NCBI GenBank assembly: GCA_037349105.1
Contig: JAYJMM010000123.1
Span: 5,270,001-5,334,000, forward strand
Source: Limnomonas spitsbergensis
Taxonomy: Eukaryota > Chlorophyta > Chlorophyceae > Chlamydomonadales
Length of the DNA: 64,000 nucleotides
Direction: 5' to 3'
Notes under the pieces: model-generated
Told to the model about the DNA's origin: nothing
The model's input: only the letters and a program-made list of their open reading frames with translations
The model's database searches: none
Translations under genes and position numbers: made by a program
Shown here: piece by piece, positions 41,036 to 50,886 of the stretch
How positions within the stretch are numbered: the first letter of the stretch is position 1
How the letters are laid out: the number at the start of each line of letters is the position of its first letter

Positions 41036-43666
41036 TCTGTCATAGTGATGGGCAGGTCCCTGGTGTGGCAACCTGGACAGGGAATCAGCTGGGTTGGTAG
41101 CACCTGGTCGGTACTTCACAGTGAACTCGAATCGTGAGAGAAACTCACTCCACCTTGCTTGCCTACGTGACAGGGTGGGCTGTTTCGAGAAAAATGTCAA
41201 GGGGTTGTGGTCAGTAACAATGTTTAAGCCTTGACCGCCTTCTAGATATAATCGCCACTCATGGAGTGCCTTGATAATGCCCAGGAGTTCTTGTTCGCCA
41301 GTAGTGTAATTGCGCTCGGCAGGTGAGAATTTGGCAGAGAAGTACGCGACTGGTCGACCCTGTTGCGTGAGCACTGCACCACATCCAGTGATGGAGGCAT
41401 CAGAGACAAGTTCATATGGCTGGTCTGGATCTGGATATGCAAGGACTGGTGGTGAAGCTAGTGCTTCCTTGATAGCTTGAAAAGCCAGCAGAGCATCAGC
41501 TCCTCCTGTGAACTGGACTGTTTTCTTGGTCAAATGGTACAAGGGTGCTGCCAGCCTGGAGAGGTTCGGGATGAATTTGCGAAAGTAGTTGGCAAGGCCT
41601 AGAAACTGCAACACACCTGTCGCACTGGTCGGGAATTCCCACTCGGTAAGTGTTCGAATCTTGTATGGATCGGCAGCGACTCCCTCTTTCGAAAGAATGT
41701 GCCCTAGATACTTGACTTGAGCTTGCAAAAATTTGCACTTTGAAAATTTGACCTGCAGTCCGGATTCTCGTATTTTGTCAAACACCTGTCGTAAGTGCTG
41801 CAAGTGTTGCTCGGGTGACTGGGACAGGATCATGATGTCATCAATGTAAATGAGGACGAATGCTAGATTAGCAAAGATCTTATTCACAGTGCTCTGGTAT
41901 TGACTGGGCGCGTTCGAAAGACCCATTGGCAGGCAGCGCCATGCATAATGGCCGAAGGGTGTAGCAAAAGCTGTCTTGGGCTGGTCTTCCTCAGAAATTA
42001 GCAGTTGGTGAAAGCCACCTGCCATGTCTAGACAAGAGAAACATGAGGCTCCTCGAGCTGCATCTAGAAGATCATCGATCCTGGGTAGTGGGTTGCGTAG
42101 TTTGACAGTGAGTTCATTCAAGGCTCGGTAATCAAGGCAGAACCTAAGTCCTCCATTTGGTTTCTTGATGAACAAGACTGGGGCTCCATAAGGAGAATTG
42201 ACAGGGGTGATGATTCCTTTGTCAAGTAGCTCGGCAACCTGTTTCTTGAGTTCCTCGGACTCGGCTGGAGAGAGACGAAAGTTCCTGCGAAAAGGTGGTT
42301 TAGCACCAGCGACCAGATCGATCGTGTGCTCTAGAGGTGGGACTTTCGCTCCGCCGGCTCGAGGGGTTTCCGAAAAAATGTCCTTGTACTCGTCGATCAG
42401 CGAAGTAATCGCTGAACGCTGGTCTGGGTGCACATGGTTCATGTTTGCAAGTTTTTCTCGACTGGTTTTCTGGTCTGGTTCTCCTTCTGGATTTGGTACT
42501 GGTTGTAACTCCTCGTCTGGGTCGCTAGCATGTGGTGTCAGCACAGCTATAAAGGCTCGGTGGCGACCAGACTTGAGAAACCTGGCAGCAAGGCCAGCTG
42601 GGATTTGATCGGTCTTCGTATGATTACGGCATGGTCGGGATTCGTCTTCAGCGTCACACTGTCCAGCGTTATTGGCATGGGTCGGATCGGCTGGGCTAGA
42701 AGTGGTCTTCACAGCATGAGTAACCAGTACTGCACCTGTGCCACGTAAAACACACGTTTTCAAGATCTCATGAACGACCCCGTCAGTGATGGTCATGAGG
42801 CTAGACTGGTCGGGGCTGTACTGCAAATTACAAGAGTGTGTTTTCATGAAGTCCTCCCCAATGATGATATCAATGGTATGGAGAAACGCTGGGAGGATGT
42901 GAACTGTAGCTTCAAAGTCAGTCCGGCCGAACGTAACAGTGAGACTCGCAGAACCTAGGACAGTAAAGTCTCGGCCAGCCGCAGTGGCCACTGCTTGATA
43001 TTTACTTGAACGAATCATGAGTCCGAGTTTCTTGGCAAGTTTGGCTCCCATGAAACATGAGGATGCCCCCGAATCAAATAGACACTTGAGGTTTTTGCCA
43101 TGTGCTTGGCCGTGGTAGGTTGCTGCTAGGGGCTGGTCATCACCATCTTGGTGATTTCCATCTTGCTTTACATCCTTGTCTTGACTGGTATGCAATATCT
43201 GGGCTCGATCATCAACTTGTATATGGGCTAGAACTCGACACTGGTCTGTTTCTCTTGTATCAGCTGGGATTACAAAGGCAAGAACTGGTGAGGGTTTCAT
43301 TCCCTTATTCATAGCGGTACCAAGCGCTGAACTAGACTCGAATTTCTTGACTAGGAAAGAGTGCTGGAGTAGCTGTTGTAATCCTGCTGCTTGTCTGGAG
43401 GAAACTAGAAGACATGAACTGGTGTTGGGTCTGTTGCTCAAATAAAGCCTGGCTTGGCTTCTGGTTTTTGCAACATAAATCTGGTGTTTCTCAGGAGAGC
43501 TGGAGTGAATGACTGGAAGCGTGCAGGTACAATTCAAGTGTTCGTTACAAATCACTCGATCATACGTCAGGAAGCTAGAGTTCATCAAGTCAGACACATT
43601 GTTCTCAACTGCGGTGCACACATGACATCTGGAGACAGGAGGGGGACCCAGGAATACCTCCTGCAA
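40835..43666 (-). CDS. Ty3/gypsy pol: protease, reverse transcriptase, RNase H; no integrase
   Basis: 943 codons without a stop. The aspartic protease motif LFDSGASS is at 196-203, FCLDYRALN at 509-517, LPMGLSNAPSQYQ at 579-591, the RT catalytic YIDDIM at 607-612, and an RNase H domain starting LVSDASITGCG at 753 and ending near the characteristic YRPGATNPADSLSRLP (852-867). After that comes only about 75 codons of GATAA-rich sequence. The HHCC and DDE integrase domains are missing, so the copy could not integrate by itself. The start shown is the first Met after an in-frame TAG that separates it from gag. Confidence 0.9.
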   Translation of the reverse strand: MQEVFLGPPPVSRCHVCTAVENNVSDLMNSSFLTYDRVICNEHLNCTCTLPVIHSSSPEKHQIYVAKTRSQARLYLSNRPNTSSCLLVSSRQAAGLQQLLQHSFLVKKFESSSALGTAMNKGMKPSPVLAFVIPADTRETDQCRVLAHIQVDDRAQILHTSQDKDVKQDGNHQDGDDQPLAATYHGQAHGKNLKCLFDSGASSCFMGAKLAKKLGLMIRSSKYQAVATAAGRDFTVLGSASLTVTFGRTDFEATVHILPAFLHTIDIIIGEDFMKTHSCNLQYSPDQSSLMTITDGVVHEILKTCVLRGTGAVLVTHAVKTTSSPADPTHANNAGQCDAEDESRPCRNHTKTDQIPAGLAARFLKSGRHRAFIAVLTPHASDPDEELQPVPNPEGEPDQKTSREKLANMNHVHPDQRSAITSLIDEYKDIFSETPRAGGAKVPPLEHTIDLVAGAKPPFRRNFRLSPAESEELKKQVAELLDKGIITPVNSPYGAPVLFIKKPNGGLRFCLDYRALNELTVKLRNPLPRIDDLLDAARGASCFSCLDMAGGFHQLLISEEDQPKTAFATPFGHYAWRCLPMGLSNAPSQYQSTVNKIFANLAFVLIYIDDIMILSQSPEQHLQHLRQVFDKIRESGLQVKFSKCKFLQAQVKYLGHILSKEGVAADPYKIRTLTEWEFPTSATGVLQFLGLANYFRKFIPNLSRLAAPLYHLTKKTVQFTGGADALLAFQAIKEALASPPVLAYPDPDQPYELVSDASITGCGAVLTQQGRPVAYFSAKFSPAERNYTTGEQELLGIIKALHEWRLYLEGGQGLNIVTDHNPLTFFSKQPTLSRRQARWSEFLSRFEFTVKYRPGATNPADSLSRLPHQGPAHHYDRTPPIYQVGHDIIKGLSRPSLINCLLLHHKLDKPFTVDYALIITLIMVLRVDWQIMANSESWFIMPL

Positions 43667-44716
43667 AATTTCCTACTGGGAAGGAGGCTTGTTTTCCTTC
43701 TTTTCAGGACAGTTCTTGGCTTGGTGGCAACCTGCCCGGCAGTACTAGCACATGTTGTACTCGTTCAACGACTGCTTGGCAGCGCTGCTCAGTGCACCCA
43801 CGTGCTTGTAGTACGGACAGGACTCGAACGGGGTTTTGAAGTTCTTGGCCTCCTTTGCGGAGCTGGTCTGGGCACTGGGCTCGTTCTTCCTCTTCGGAAG
43901 GGACTCGGTGTGCGCCAGCCGAGCGCGTCGCGGCTGCTGGAAGTCCTGTGTTTTGGCAGGGTACTCGGGTTTGTGCACTGGTCATTCGCAGGTCCTCGAC
44001 ATATGCGAATTTCATGAGGTTTGGCAGGGATTGCCAGGTGTTTCCATCCTTGTCTAGAATGCAGCGTTGTTTCAGGGATGGATCCATGCCTGATAGGTAA
44101 TGGACGCACAAGGTTGCTTGAGATTCGTCGGGCAAGAGTCTGGTCACGTTCAGGAATTGCTGGGACTACTGGGAGGCTGACTGGGAACCCTGGGTGATCA
44201 TACGACCGACTACTTGTTCGCGGGCTATGTCAACCGCTGAACGTACCTCGCCGGACACGAAGTTCGTGAGGGCCAGGATGAACTCGTTTTGCTCGAACAG
44301 CATGTGGGACTCGATGTAGTTCATTAAGAACTCCTTGACCTCTGGATCGTCGATAAAGACAGACATGTCCTCGGGGTAGCGGTGACCGTTCTCGAGTAGC
44401 CAGCGCCTGAGCTCCTCGAAGCTCATCGCGATTAATCTCGGCTTGTTCTTGCACTGCTTGAAGAACGGCTTGTTCATCCGGCCTGGTGCAGGCAAGGCTG
44501 GGGGACGACGACGATAGTCAATCTCGCGTCTGACAGGTACTGGGATTTGAACTTGGGTGGGAACACTGGTAACAGGATTCCCGACAGGACGAACGGCAGG
44601 AGTAACAACAGGCTGGGCTGGGACAGCAGTTGAACCTAGTCTGGTAAAAAGTGACTGCAAGAGTTGCAATTCACCTTGCTTGAGTTGTTTCTTGAATTGC
44701 TCGAACATCTCGTCCT

Positions 44717-44722
44717 GCGTGT
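44717..44722 (+). repeat. Target-site duplication, left copy
   Basis: GCGTGT here and at 46646-46651 brackets the LINE inserted into gag. Flanking bases differ, so the duplication is exactly 6 bp. Confidence 0.75.
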
Positions 44723-46645
44723 GAAGTTTGTGAAGTTTTTACAGTCCAACGGGGCATCATATTTGATGCATGGGACTTGTGCCCGTAAACCGGTACATGC
44801 ACTAAATATGCTAGGACAGCGAGCGAAAACCAATGACCCCCCTGGGCAAGCAACCAACACTCAACCACCGAGCAGTAGCGTGGGAATGAACCCCATAGTG
44901 CAGCAGATTAGCCCCAGCCATAAAACATGACGTGGGTACAAAAGAGTTCGGTTGGACGCCTCCTAGGAAAGACAGGTGAGTGGCGTAAGAGACAGCGTTA
45001 GATTCTAATTGAGAAGGAAACAAGAAAGTTTTAGTGAAAATTTATGAGTCTGTTTAAAAACTGTGTGATGTGTAACCGAAACTTCAGTGTGTTTGAGTGT
45101 TTTAAAATGTGTGAAATATGTATGAAACTGTGTGACACATAACTTAAGTGAGTTAAATGTGTAAAAAGTGTGACGTGTGTGTATAAATTATTGAGATGAG
45201 TGTGTGAAACTTCTGTTAGTGAGCCATTTCAATGTTAAATTAGTGATTCAAAAACGATGATACAAACACATGGACCAGAGATAGGAATTGTGATAATCAA
45301 GGTGATAGTCATCCCAAGTCAAGACTCCCCCTTAACCTGACATATGAAAGCAAAAACTCATGCGGCCACGTCCACCCCATCGACAAAGAGCCGAGCACGC
45401 GTGAAAAACACCCTCAACTTCATCTCCTTGGCAAACTGGAACTTGGGCCAGAGCTCATGCCGTGCCGACAACTCTGCAGGGGACATATCATCCCAGATGG
45501 TGACACCCTTGCCTGCCAACTGAATCCTCCCATACACTACGCTCTCGGCCTCGCTGCGATTGCCCACGCGGAACTTGATCTTCCGCATGAACTTGTTGTT
45601 GGGATCCGGCTTGCCCATGCGGAAGGCGCTGTTGACATTGATAGTGATACCCATGAGCTTGCACACTGTCTCACACACCAGAGCCGCACAGTCCTCCCCC
45701 AGACCACCCTCTGGCAGGCCAGATATCACGAAGCTGGAATCCCTGCTGTCATGCATGGCTAGCGGAGCAATGCCGTTGGCACCCATGCTGGTGCCACCGC
45801 CGCACGATGTTGCAACCGCCGGGGCTGCTGCCTGACGCTCTGTGTTGTTGTTGTTGTTGACGCTGCTGCCGTTAGATCGTTCGGTTTCTGCCATCAGTGT
45901 AGTTCCTGCTGTTGCTGCTGCCAATGTTGCTTCTGACACCATCTTCTTCAAAACTGCCTTCACATTGACATGCTCCTTCTGCATCGCAGCTATCACGACA
46001 TCCCTGCCGTTCAGCACGCTCATGCTAGCCTTCAGTCCCGCTACATCATCACGAATGATCAGGAAAGATGGCTCAACGACTTCCTTCACCCACGTAGAAA
46101 CCTTCTTCTCGAGCTCCACGAACTCCTTTTTTAATTCAAAGCATTTTGTTGCGTGCATCTGAAGCATCAACTCGTCGTTTTTCTGGGAGAATTGCTCCAC
46201 CATGGGACGCACCGCCACATTCTGCCCCTCCAGCCACTTGATCCTCTGTCCTAGCAGCTCGTTTGTCCCTCGCAGATGCCCGACTAGCTCCTCCAGCGCA
46301 ACCAATCTCTGGTCGAGGACTAGATGTTGGCCCTTCCAACGCTGAGTTCCTCCCTCGTCATGTAGATCCACATCCATCGCCGCCACAGAGGGCTCGTCTC
46401 CTTGATGACATACCTCGCCATGATCATCACATCGCAAATGCTGCTGCTGTTCCTTCCGTCTTGATCTCCTGCCAGTGCCTGCGCTGCTGCCCGTGGGAAC
46501 TTTAAATTTCTGCTGCGGGCTGAAGTCGTCAAATTCGTGCGATAAATGATTGGGCATTGAGTTAAACTGTGGTTATATTGTTATATCGTGGTTATATTGT
46601 TATATGGTTAATACATAAGAGATGACAAAGTGCTGAATGTAGGAC
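44723..46645 (-). mobile_element. Full ORF1-only LINE inserted in gypsy gag
   Basis: A 1,923-bp element in minus orientation. It starts GTCCTACATTCAGC, carries an A/T-rich leader (46,620-46,560), one intact ORF (46557-45358), a 630-bp 3' region and the tail GGACTGTAAAAACTTCACAA. There is no reverse transcriptase. The 3' 230 bp are shared with the ORF2-bearing fragment at 21.8 kb, and the ORF1-to-tail arrangement is shared with the copy at 13.8-14.7 kb. Confidence 0.85.
45358..46557 (-). CDS. LINE ORF1-type protein, intact
   Basis: 399 aa ending in TGA. A basic stretch (RRSRRKEQQQ near 30), then a long heptad-rich segment at about 75-195 (LVALEELVGHLRG, FVELEKKVSTW) likely to form a coiled coil. 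An Asn/Ala/Gly linker follows. From about 267 there is a conserved module: SFVISGLPEGG, FRMGKPDPN, RKIKFRVGNRSEAESV, WDDMSPAELSARHELW and RVFFTRARLFVDG. This order resembles the C-terminal domain of L1-type ORF1 (Transposase_22-like) proteins, which bind RNA as trimers. The family link is from memory of the pattern, not a search. The intact frame suggests a recent insertion. Confidence 0.8.
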   Translation of the reverse strand: MPNHLSHEFDDFSPQQKFKVPTGSSAGTGRRSRRKEQQQHLRCDDHGEVCHQGDEPSVAAMDVDLHDEGGTQRWKGQHLVLDQRLVALEELVGHLRGTNELLGQRIKWLEGQNVAVRPMVEQFSQKNDELMLQMHATKCFELKKEFVELEKKVSTWVKEVVEPSFLIIRDDVAGLKASMSVLNGRDVVIAAMQKEHVNVKAVLKKMVSEATLAAATAGTTLMAETERSNGSSVNNNNNTERQAAAPAVATSCGGGTSMGANGIAPLAMHDSRDSSFVISGLPEGGLGEDCAALVCETVCKLMGITINVNSAFRMGKPDPNNKFMRKIKFRVGNRSEAESVVYGRIQLAGKGVTIWDDMSPAELSARHELWPKFQFAKEMKLRVFFTRARLFVDGVDVAA

Positions 46646-46651
46646 GCGTGT
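46646..46651 (+). repeat. Target-site duplication, right copy
   Basis: Second GCGTGT of the pair that flanks the LINE in gag. Confidence 0.75.
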
Positions 46652-47375
46652 AGGACGAGGTATGCTGGGCTGGTAGAGGGTCCGTGCTGCAGCCAGCGAC
46701 GCAAGGTGTGATCAAGACTCGAGGGTTGGCCACCGCTGCGTATGTTGCAGGTGCCGGAACGTTCTCGGAAGCCACAGCGATGGGCTGGAGAGCTGGTCTC
46801 GGTGCAGCTACCGCAACTGGGACAGGGGCTTGTGCTGGTGCTGGTACTGGTGCTGGTGCTGGGACTGGTACTGGTGCTGGTGCTGGTACTGGTGCTGGTG
46901 CGGCAGCGACCATGTCGGGAACGACAATGGCGGGAAGCTGGACAGGAGCTGGGTTGTCAACTTGCAGGTTGTTCACTGCGCGTTTGGATTTGTTTCGTTT
47001 AGCGACCATTAGATTGTGAACGACTGCGAAAGTTCAGTAATCAGGAAGCTTATGACTGGTCTGGACTGGAGGGTTCGGAATTCAAACCGTCGGAGTCGAA
47101 CAACTCAAGTTACGACACTTACTGGAATCAGTCAACGCAACAAGTGCGTGCCTGGGACTCGGGACAAGGGCTGGAAATCCGTCGGCTCCGCCGAGCTTGT
47201 CAGACCAGTAGTAAATACTGTCGAGTTGCTCTGGGGTTGGCCCTGATCCGGACACTGGACTGGGGTCGGTACTGGAATTCGAATAGTTTTAACCCTGACA
47301 GGTCTAAGGGACGCGACTGCCCAGCACGCGTGTCTCAAAACTCTTTCGAGCCGACGGCAGGGTTCAAAGGCAGGG

Positions 47376-48140
47376 TTAAAAACGTACTTTTACTCTCCAA
47401 CGTTTCAGTCAAATGACATGGCATTATTTGCCAACGTTGGCAAGTGAGTGACGTCATTTTTTTCTAAGTCCGTCATCTTTGAAAAGGAGCGCATGCCATT
47501 AAACACTTGCATTACTTGTTATTTATCGACTTCGATTCCGATCGTACCAAGTGCCCAGAGGGCCTCCATGGAAGCGAGAGTGTTGCAGGCGAGGGTGGAC
47601 TAGTCGCTGCTGCAGCCCATCATGAGGCGCGATTATCTAAAGCTGCAGGTACTACTTTTACTGGTATGAAGCGTGCCTGAACCTCTGCCTGCTACAAGAG
47701 CATTCACTGCATTTTGGTGTGCAGTTTCGGCCCACATGCACAGCATTGAGCCAGCTAACACAGCATCCCACCCTTTTGAGCAACATCTTGCATGCATGCG
47801 CAGCTTCCACCAGTAATGACAGTCCCCGAATGCATGCCCAGCCCCCCGCATGCATGCACGGTACCCCGCCCGCTTGCTCTGATGGACTGTAAAAACTTCA
47901 CAAAACTTCACCGCTTGCATGCACAGCTCCCACCCACATACACTCTGCCTACATGCACACACCCATGCCCACATGCACAGCATCCCGCCTGCTTGCAGAG
48001 GGCCCCACACGCCTACGCATTCCTTGCATGCACATGTCCATGCCTGCATTCACAGCACGTAGCCGCGCTCGAGACCCTCAACCTGCATTCTCAGCTCCTT
48101 CCCACATGCAAACACCCCGCCCGCATGCACACTACCCCCG
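47376..48140 (+). repeat. Left arm of a 0.76-kb inverted repeat
   Basis: It is about 90% identical by eye to the reverse complement of 52340-53125. It starts TTAA-AAACGTACTTTTACTC. It contains a decayed copy of the first exon of the gene at 53054 (a stop in LQARVD-stop-SLLQP and a 3-base deletion). At 47877-47910 a 34-bp LINE 3' tail (TGGACTGTAAAAACTTCAC) replaces 35 bp present in the right arm. Confidence 0.85.
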
Positions 48141-48960
48141 CTTGCACGCACAGCCGCCTGGCGCCTGCCAATATGCTCTGCACCTCGCCCTCATAAACGG
48201 TCTTTCAACCACATGAGCCATCCCCTAACCGTGTACACAGTCCACGCCCCCATGCACATTTCCCGCATGCCCGCACGGCCCCCCAGTCCCCCATCGGCTT
48301 TCACTGTTACCCACCCATAGACACAGCCCGTATGCACAGGCCCCCACTTATATGTACTGTTACTCCCATCCGCTGTTACTGCCCCCCATCCCCATTCACA
48401 TTCCGCATTCTGCAGACCCCCACCTGTGTGCAATGTTACCCCCATCCGCCCGCACGGTCCCCCATCCCCCATCTGCATACACTGTTATCCACCCATAGGC
48501 ACTGCCCGTGTGCACAGGCCCTTATCTGTATGCGCAAGTCCCGCCCAAATGGGCGGCTCTCCTCCCGTATGTGCAGCCCCAAGCTTGCACGCACAGCCCC
48601 CCACCCGCATTCCCAACCCGTAAGCTATGCGCCCCGCCAACATATCCACACAGTCCTCCACCCGCATTAATTGTTAACAGCGCCCTGCCGTATGTGTAGC
48701 TCTCCATTTGCATTTACTGCCCTACGACCGTATGTTTGTACAGCCTGTCCTGATGTACAGCCCCCGTCCGTATGCGCACAGCCCGTATGCATATTGCATA
48801 GACCATGGCCAGCATGCACAGACCCTAGCCTGCATGCACATGCATGGGTCACTGCATTTGGGCGGGGAAGGTGCATTCGGGCGGGAATGTGCATCACAGC
48901 AACCCGTCCTCACGTGCAGCGCATGCCGGCATGCTCATGCCCCTGCTCGAAGCTATTAGC
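48141..48960. repeat. Irregular C-rich, ATGCACA-rich repeat
   Basis: Loose units of 40-110 bp have CCCCATCCGC...CACTGTTACCC and GTATGCACAGCCC themes. Long frames on both strands reflect composition. No gene is seen. Confidence 0.55.
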
Positions 48961-48967
48961 GAGGCAG

Positions 48968-49353
48968 AAGGTTGTGAGGCAGACCCTTAAGAAACAGCAA
49001 GCCATGTTGTACATTTATTTATTAGCCGAGACGGGTGCAAGCTCCATTGGGAGCTTGCATTTGAATGTGTTACGGATATGCGAGCGGCTAGCGGAGTTCT
49101 TGCGGTATGTGGGTGTGCCATTCAGAGAACCAGCTGCTATCATGGCCACCCCTGTTGTCCCTACAGCCCATGTAGCACCTGCAGCCCCAACAGCCTTCCT
49201 CCCCCAGGTTCATCTGAAGAGAGCATGTCCGCATCAGTCCAGGAGGCAGCTCTTTACATTGGCACTAGCCCAGAAATCTTGATAGCTTTTGTGCAGCCCT
49301 TGGGCCTAGATGGAAGGAATTTGGCATGGGCCATCTACCAGACTACCCCCTAG
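48968..49353 (+). CDS. Unrecognised 3' coding segment with one frame change
   Basis: After an acceptor-like GCGAGGCAG the frame reads KKQQAMLYIYLLAETG, LHLNVLRICERLAEFLRYVG and an Ala/Pro/Val stretch to about 49200. The next frame then continues with SSEESMSASVQEAALYIG and GLDGRNLAWAIYQTTP, ending TAG at 49353. Alternation of hydrophobic and charged residues looks coding. The frame change sits in a C-rich run and could be a sequencing error. I do not recognise the family. Confidence 0.4.
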
Positions 49354-49639
49354 GAGTGGAGTCGACCAAGTTCGCAGTGGGTGTCATTGCGCGCGTCATG
49401 ATGCGCAACCAACCTGCTCAGTCGGGTCTCATTCCCACCTTTTATTTTGTATTTTTAAGCGGATTCACTATGCAGACTATATTGCCTAGCCATGCCCTTT
49501 GTTTCATGATGTTTGAGGCACCTTCATTTTGCTTGATACGCACGAGACATGCCTCTCAAGTAGCTTTGAGCGGGGCTTCTGACTGAAATATTGGTTTCCT
49601 GTTTTCCCCTCGAAATTGTATAGTTCGGGATTCATGTGA

Positions 49640-50810
49640 CGGTATTACGGCTTCAGATTTATTTCATCACAATTACGCTGATTTGCCCCAGGTATGCCAC
49701 TCTAGGAGACCCAAGCAAGGCTGAATACTGAAATTTTAATTATGCTGATGCACCCTAGACATGCCGCTCTAGGAGACCCGAGGAGGTCTCTAGACTGAAA
49801 TCTTAATTATGCTGATGCGCCCAGGTATGCACCATAGGAGACGTGAGCAAGGCTTTAGACTGAAATCTTAATTATGCTGATGCGCCCCATGCATGCCACT
49901 CTAGGAGACCCAAGCATGGCTCCATACTGAACCTTAATTATGCTGATGCGCCCCATGCATGCCACTCTATGAGACCCAAGCAGGGCTCAATACTGAACCT
50001 TAATTATGCGGATACGGTCTAGACATGCCACTCAAGGAGACCCAAGCAGGGTCTTAGACTGGAATCTTAATTATGCTGATGCGCCCTAGGCATGCCACTC
50101 TAGGAGACACAAGCAGGGCTCAATACTGAACCTTAATTATGCGGATGCGGTCTAGACATGCCACTCAAGGAGACCCAAGCAAGGCTCACTACTGAACCTT
50201 AATTATGCTGATGCGCCCCATGCATGCCACTCTATGAGACCCAAGCAGGGCTCAATACTGAACCTTAATTATGCTGATGCGCTCTAGACATGCCACTCTA
50301 GGAGACACAAGCAGGGTCTTAGACTGGAATCTTAATTATGCTGATGCGCCCTAGGCATGCCACTCTAGGAGACCCAAGCAAGGCTCAATACTGAACCTTA
50401 ATTATGCGGATGCGCCCCAGACATGCCACTCTAGGAGACCCAAGCATGGCTCAATACTGAACCTTAAGCATGCTGATATGCTCTAGACATGCCACTCTAG
50501 GAGACCCAAGCAGGGTCTTAGACTAGAATCTTAATTATGCTGATGCGCCCTAGACATGCCACTCTAGGAGACGTGAGCAATGCTGTAGACTAAATCTTAA
50601 TTACGTTGATGAGCCACAAGCATGCCACTCGAGGAATCCCAAGCACGGGGTTAAACTGAAATATAATTTGTGTCGATGCCCCTAGGCGGCTTACCACTCT
50701 AGGAGACCCAAGCTGGGCTGTAGACTGGAATCATAAATGCACTGATGCACCCCCTGCATGTCACTCTAGAAGACCCAAGCTGGGTTGAAGGTTGAAATCT
50801 TGAGTGTGGA
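49640..50810. repeat. 66-bp tandem repeat
   Basis: About 17 copies of a 66-bp unit containing CTTAATTATGCTGATGCGCC, CATGCCACTCTAGGAGACC and CAAGCAGGGCT. Neighbouring copies differ at several sites. The ends at both sides are more decayed. Confidence 0.9.
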
Positions 50811-50886
50811 TCCCTGTGATACTGTTATGCCATTGAGGGATACTGTTGCTAAGCCACTTTCACTGGGTAAGGCTGTTGAGTCAAGT

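Larger units (their letters stand above)
43673..47009 (-). pseudogene. Ty3/gypsy gag, split by a LINE and carrying stops
   Basis: The N-terminal part 47009-46652 starts MVAKRNKSKRAVNN and has an Ala/Pro/Val repeat. The C-terminal part resumes at 44716 (DEMFEQFKK). Removing the insertion and one copy of the 6-bp duplication leaves the frame intact across the gap. Further on there is an in-frame TAG at about 44166, a frame change near 43980, and a TAG inside a CX2CX4HX4C zinc knuckle at about 43745. A last TAG at 43675-43673 lies between gag and pol in the same frame. Confidence 0.85.

Noticed and set aside
43673..44170. Alternative genetic code with TAG read as glutamine (as in some ulvophyte algae)
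   Set aside because: TAG ends the GT90 and glycoprotein genes and never occurs in the 943 codons of pol. The gag stops are better explained by decay and a gag-pol boundary.
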